DNA from: Anaerolineae bacterium
GTDB lineage: Bacteria; Chloroflexota; Anaerolineae; J102
Length of the DNA: 12,498 nt
Assembly: GCA_027036755.1 (NCBI GenBank)
Contig: JALWDV010000361.1
Coordinates: 1 to 12,498 of the forward strand
Direction: 5' to 3'
Below are positions 12,449 to 12,498 of this stretch, piece after piece (position 1 is the stretch's first letter; each line of letters starts with the position of its first letter). The notes under the pieces are model-generated. The model had not been told where the DNA came from and did not search any database. It saw nothing but the letters and a program-made list of their open reading frames with translations. The position numbers and the translations under genes are program-made.

Positions 12449-12498
12449 CATCGCTTCGCCAATTTGTGTAGCAGATGGGTGTCTCCCTCCCCCGAACA

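Overview
The window looks like a piece of a GC-rich bacterial chromosome, most likely from the Chloroflexota (Anaerolineae-like). The reasons are a T. maritima-type DAHP synthase, a DUF6062-like protein beside an RDD membrane protein, a DUF2089/SHOCT-like gene pair, and intergenic spaces crowded with palindromic repeats of the CACGAAG type. The assignment is an inference from gene content and repeat style, not from a marker gene.

Layout. Positions 3-623 hold the 3' end of one DAHP synthase gene. A nested pair of small inverted-repeat elements (624-949) separates it from a complete second DAHP synthase (965-1978), which leads a tight plus-strand cluster: a double zinc-ligand-module protein (1988-2695), a helical protein with 45-residue repeats (2701-3735) and an RDD membrane protein (3728-4423). 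This cluster meets, stop codon against stop codon, a minus-strand pair: a histidine phosphatase (5221-5856) followed two bases later by exonuclease III (4424-5218). Upstream of that pair lie a SHOCT-like protein (6092-6496) and a DUF2089 regulator (6685-7080), both minus strand, with a near-consensus promoter at 7129-7157. An AEC-family permease (7359-8267) runs the other way. The last third is minus strand: a GT2 glycosyltransferase (11274-12341), a 64-aa protein (10998-11192), obgE (9672-10940) and nadD (8573-9184).

The main discovery-type signal is in the intergenic DNA. Four non-autonomous elements share about 14-bp terminal inverted repeats of the form GTAACTRCTAAGGT / GTAACTGCTAACGT, and each is flanked by an 8-bp target-site duplication that can be read directly (two perfect, two with one mismatch). 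Three have the same length, about 150 bp, and are palindromes built from CACNAAGR units. One of these has inserted into another, splitting it at GAAGTTTT. A fourth, 259 bp, has the same ends but a different GC-rich core. A fifth copy survives as one end. The GTAA termini and 8-bp duplications fit mobilisation by an IS66-family transposase, which is not encoded here. Other structured spacers are a three-way-junction-like element between the DUF2089 and SHOCT-like genes, a 28-bp TTTGACG palindrome before nadD, and a 16-bp inverted repeat around one element.

Functionally the window is mostly housekeeping: aromatic amino acid entry, DNA repair, NAD synthesis, ribosome-assembly GTPase, and surface-sugar transfer. 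A likely intrinsic terminator sits between the 64-aa gene and obgE, exactly where a ribosome binding site would be expected.
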